From assembly GCA_024644775.1 (NCBI GenBank), contig JAHEHB010000316.1, forward strand, positions 1-6,468: DNA of 6,468 nt. Direction: 5' to 3'. The notes under the pieces were generated by a model. The model was not told where the DNA came from. It made no database searches and saw nothing but the letters and a program-made list of their open reading frames with translations. Positions 5,692-6,468 of this stretch are shown here, in pieces. A program made the translations under genes and the position numbers. Position 1 is the stretch's first letter; every line of letters starts with the position of its first letter. This DNA is from Deltaproteobacteria bacterium. Its GTDB lineage: Bacteria; Desulfobacterota; Desulfobacteria; Desulfobacterales; SURF-15.

Positions 5692-6468
5692 CTTCTCAAA
5701 ATCTCCTCAGCACATCGTGCCGCTTCATTAAGATCTCTGTCATGAATCCTATCATTCTTCCCCGCACGCCAGCTTTCGAAGGATGTCACCCAATGATTTT
5801 GAATAAGATCATCGACACATGCCTTAAATTTGCTCTGTGTGTGTTTCCACTCGACGGGGAGTATTCCGACACGGCATCCTGCTGTAATTGCCTCAAATAT
5901 CATGGAGATACTGTCTGCGGTAACCCATACCGCATAGTGTTGTTGATACTGTCGTTCAATCCACCCGGCAGGCGTATCCTCTGCTCTGTAAAAATGTAAA
6001 TTTTCTGTGTTTGTGATCAGTTGTGCCATCGCGTCAACGGTCTCCGTCGGTGTTCGTGGAGATGAGGAGAGGGTCCACATGACGTTACGTTCTCTTTGTA
6101 AAATAACCCGAATATATTCAATAAGCGTATCCGTTCGCCATTTGTGACTTCGTTTATCGACCCCGCCGATAAGAATGAGCCCCTTTCCGGGATCATGCGT
6201 TCCGCGGGCACTCGTAAAAATCGGCGGCCCCTGAGTAACGATGATGTTTTTCCGTGATGGTTGCCTATCATGCCGGGGGATGAGGCACAAATCGAATTCG
6301 CGTATTAACGGGTAGGCAGGACTCATGCATGTAACGATTTTCGCTCTGCAGCTTTTTTGCAAACGAATCATTGGGATATGCGTGAACGCACCTGTGCCGA
6401 TGATCAGATCCAAAGAATCGCGCCTCTGGTTTTGCTGAAAATCGGAAATCCAAGATTTCAAACAAAAT
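5646..6468 (-). CDS. ELM1/GtrOC1-family putative glycosyltransferase (mitochondrial fission ELM1-like), 5' end outside window
   Basis: The visible 273 codons match the ELM1-like family. Counting from the TTG at 6461, diagnostic blocks are DLIIGTGAF (18-26), the AKIVTCMSP strand (40-48), FDLCLIPRHD (56-65), ILIGGVDKRSHKW (96-108), WTLSSSPRTP (129-138) and VWVTADSISMIFEA (178-191), followed by a G.RVGILPV strand. The family has a predicted GT-B-like fold; plant ELM1 takes part in mitochondrial fission, while bacterial members often sit in envelope polysaccharide clusters. A glycosyltransferase-like role in LPS or lipid A-core assembly is inferred from context, not shown. The gene is probably cut by the window: the frame stays open to the edge, and about 60 residues of the family N-terminus are missing before the first visible block. 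The TTG at 6461 is therefore unlikely to be the real start. Its 3' end overlaps the GT4 gene by 46 bp. Confidence 0.85.
   Translation of the reverse strand, partial: FCLKSWISDFQQNQRRDSLDLIIGTGAFTHIPMIRLQKSCRAKIVTCMSPAYPLIREFDLCLIPRHDRQPSRKNIIVTQGPPIFTSARGTHDPGKGLILIGGVDKRSHKWRTDTLIEYIRVILQRERNVMWTLSSSPRTPTETVDAMAQLITNTENLHFYRAEDTPAGWIERQYQQHYAVWVTADSISMIFEAITAGCRVGILPVEWKHTQSKFKACVDDLIQNHWVTSFESWRAGKNDRIHDRDLNEAARCAEEILRRWWPDRLPSSKCYPS

Noticed and set aside
6459..6461. TTG as the start of the ELM1-family gene
   Set aside because: The frame remains open to the window edge, and family members have further N-terminal sequence before the first block seen here. The gene is better treated as partial.
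1..6468. A mobile element, defence system, CRISPR array or RNA gene in the window
   Set aside because: No transposase or integrase motifs, regularly spaced repeats or structured RNA signatures were seen. Nearly every base is covered by envelope-glycan genes.

Overview
The window is a densely packed cell-envelope gene cluster from a Gram-negative bacterium. Six genes run on the minus strand (right to left), and the 3' end of one further gene enters on the plus strand at the left edge. The gene content is that of lipopolysaccharide or lipooligosaccharide (LPS/LOS) assembly: lipid A acyltransferase, O-antigen ligase, heptosyltransferase-type GT9 enzymes, GT4 glycosyltransferases and an ELM1-family protein. 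The balanced base composition, this mix of families and the sequence style of the GT4 and GT9 proteins suggest a deltaproteobacterium (Desulfobacterota, Desulfobacterales-like). That placement is an inference, because no rRNA or other phylogenetic marker is present.

Layout in the direction of minus-strand transcription: (1) 6468-5646, ELM1/GtrOC1-family putative glycosyltransferase, 5' end outside the window; (2) 5691-4474, GT4 glycosyltransferase, overlapping the previous gene by 46 bp and carrying four in-frame 15-bp repeats between its two domains; (3) a 79-bp gap (4473-4395), the only real gap in the operon, holding a possible 9-codon leader ORF; (4) 4394-3357, GT9 heptosyltransferase-like enzyme with a TTG start; (5) 3340-2282, a second GT4-like glycosyltransferase with an uncertain start; (6) 2285-1065, O-antigen ligase/polymerase-like membrane protein, joined by an ATGA overlap; (7) 1072-131, LpxL/HtrB-type lipid A acyltransferase, joined by an 8-bp overlap. 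The overlapping or very short junctions indicate one operon whose promoter lies upstream, beyond the right edge.

At the left edge (3-134, plus strand) is the C-terminal end of another probable GT9 glycosyltransferase. It converges on the lpxL-like gene, and the two stop codons share the four bases TTAA. With no intergenic space, the candidate terminators lie inside the opposing reading frames.

Together the products would build and finish an LPS: GT9 and GT4 enzymes and possibly the ELM1 protein extend the core or a short oligosaccharide on the cytoplasmic side, the ligase joins an undecaprenyl-linked glycan to lipid A-core in the periplasm, and the acyltransferase adds a secondary acyl chain to lipid A. 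No mobile element, tRNA, rRNA or CRISPR array was seen. The less ordinary points are the minisatellite-like repeat inside the GT4 gene, the ELM1 protein in an LPS operon, and the zero-space convergent junction.
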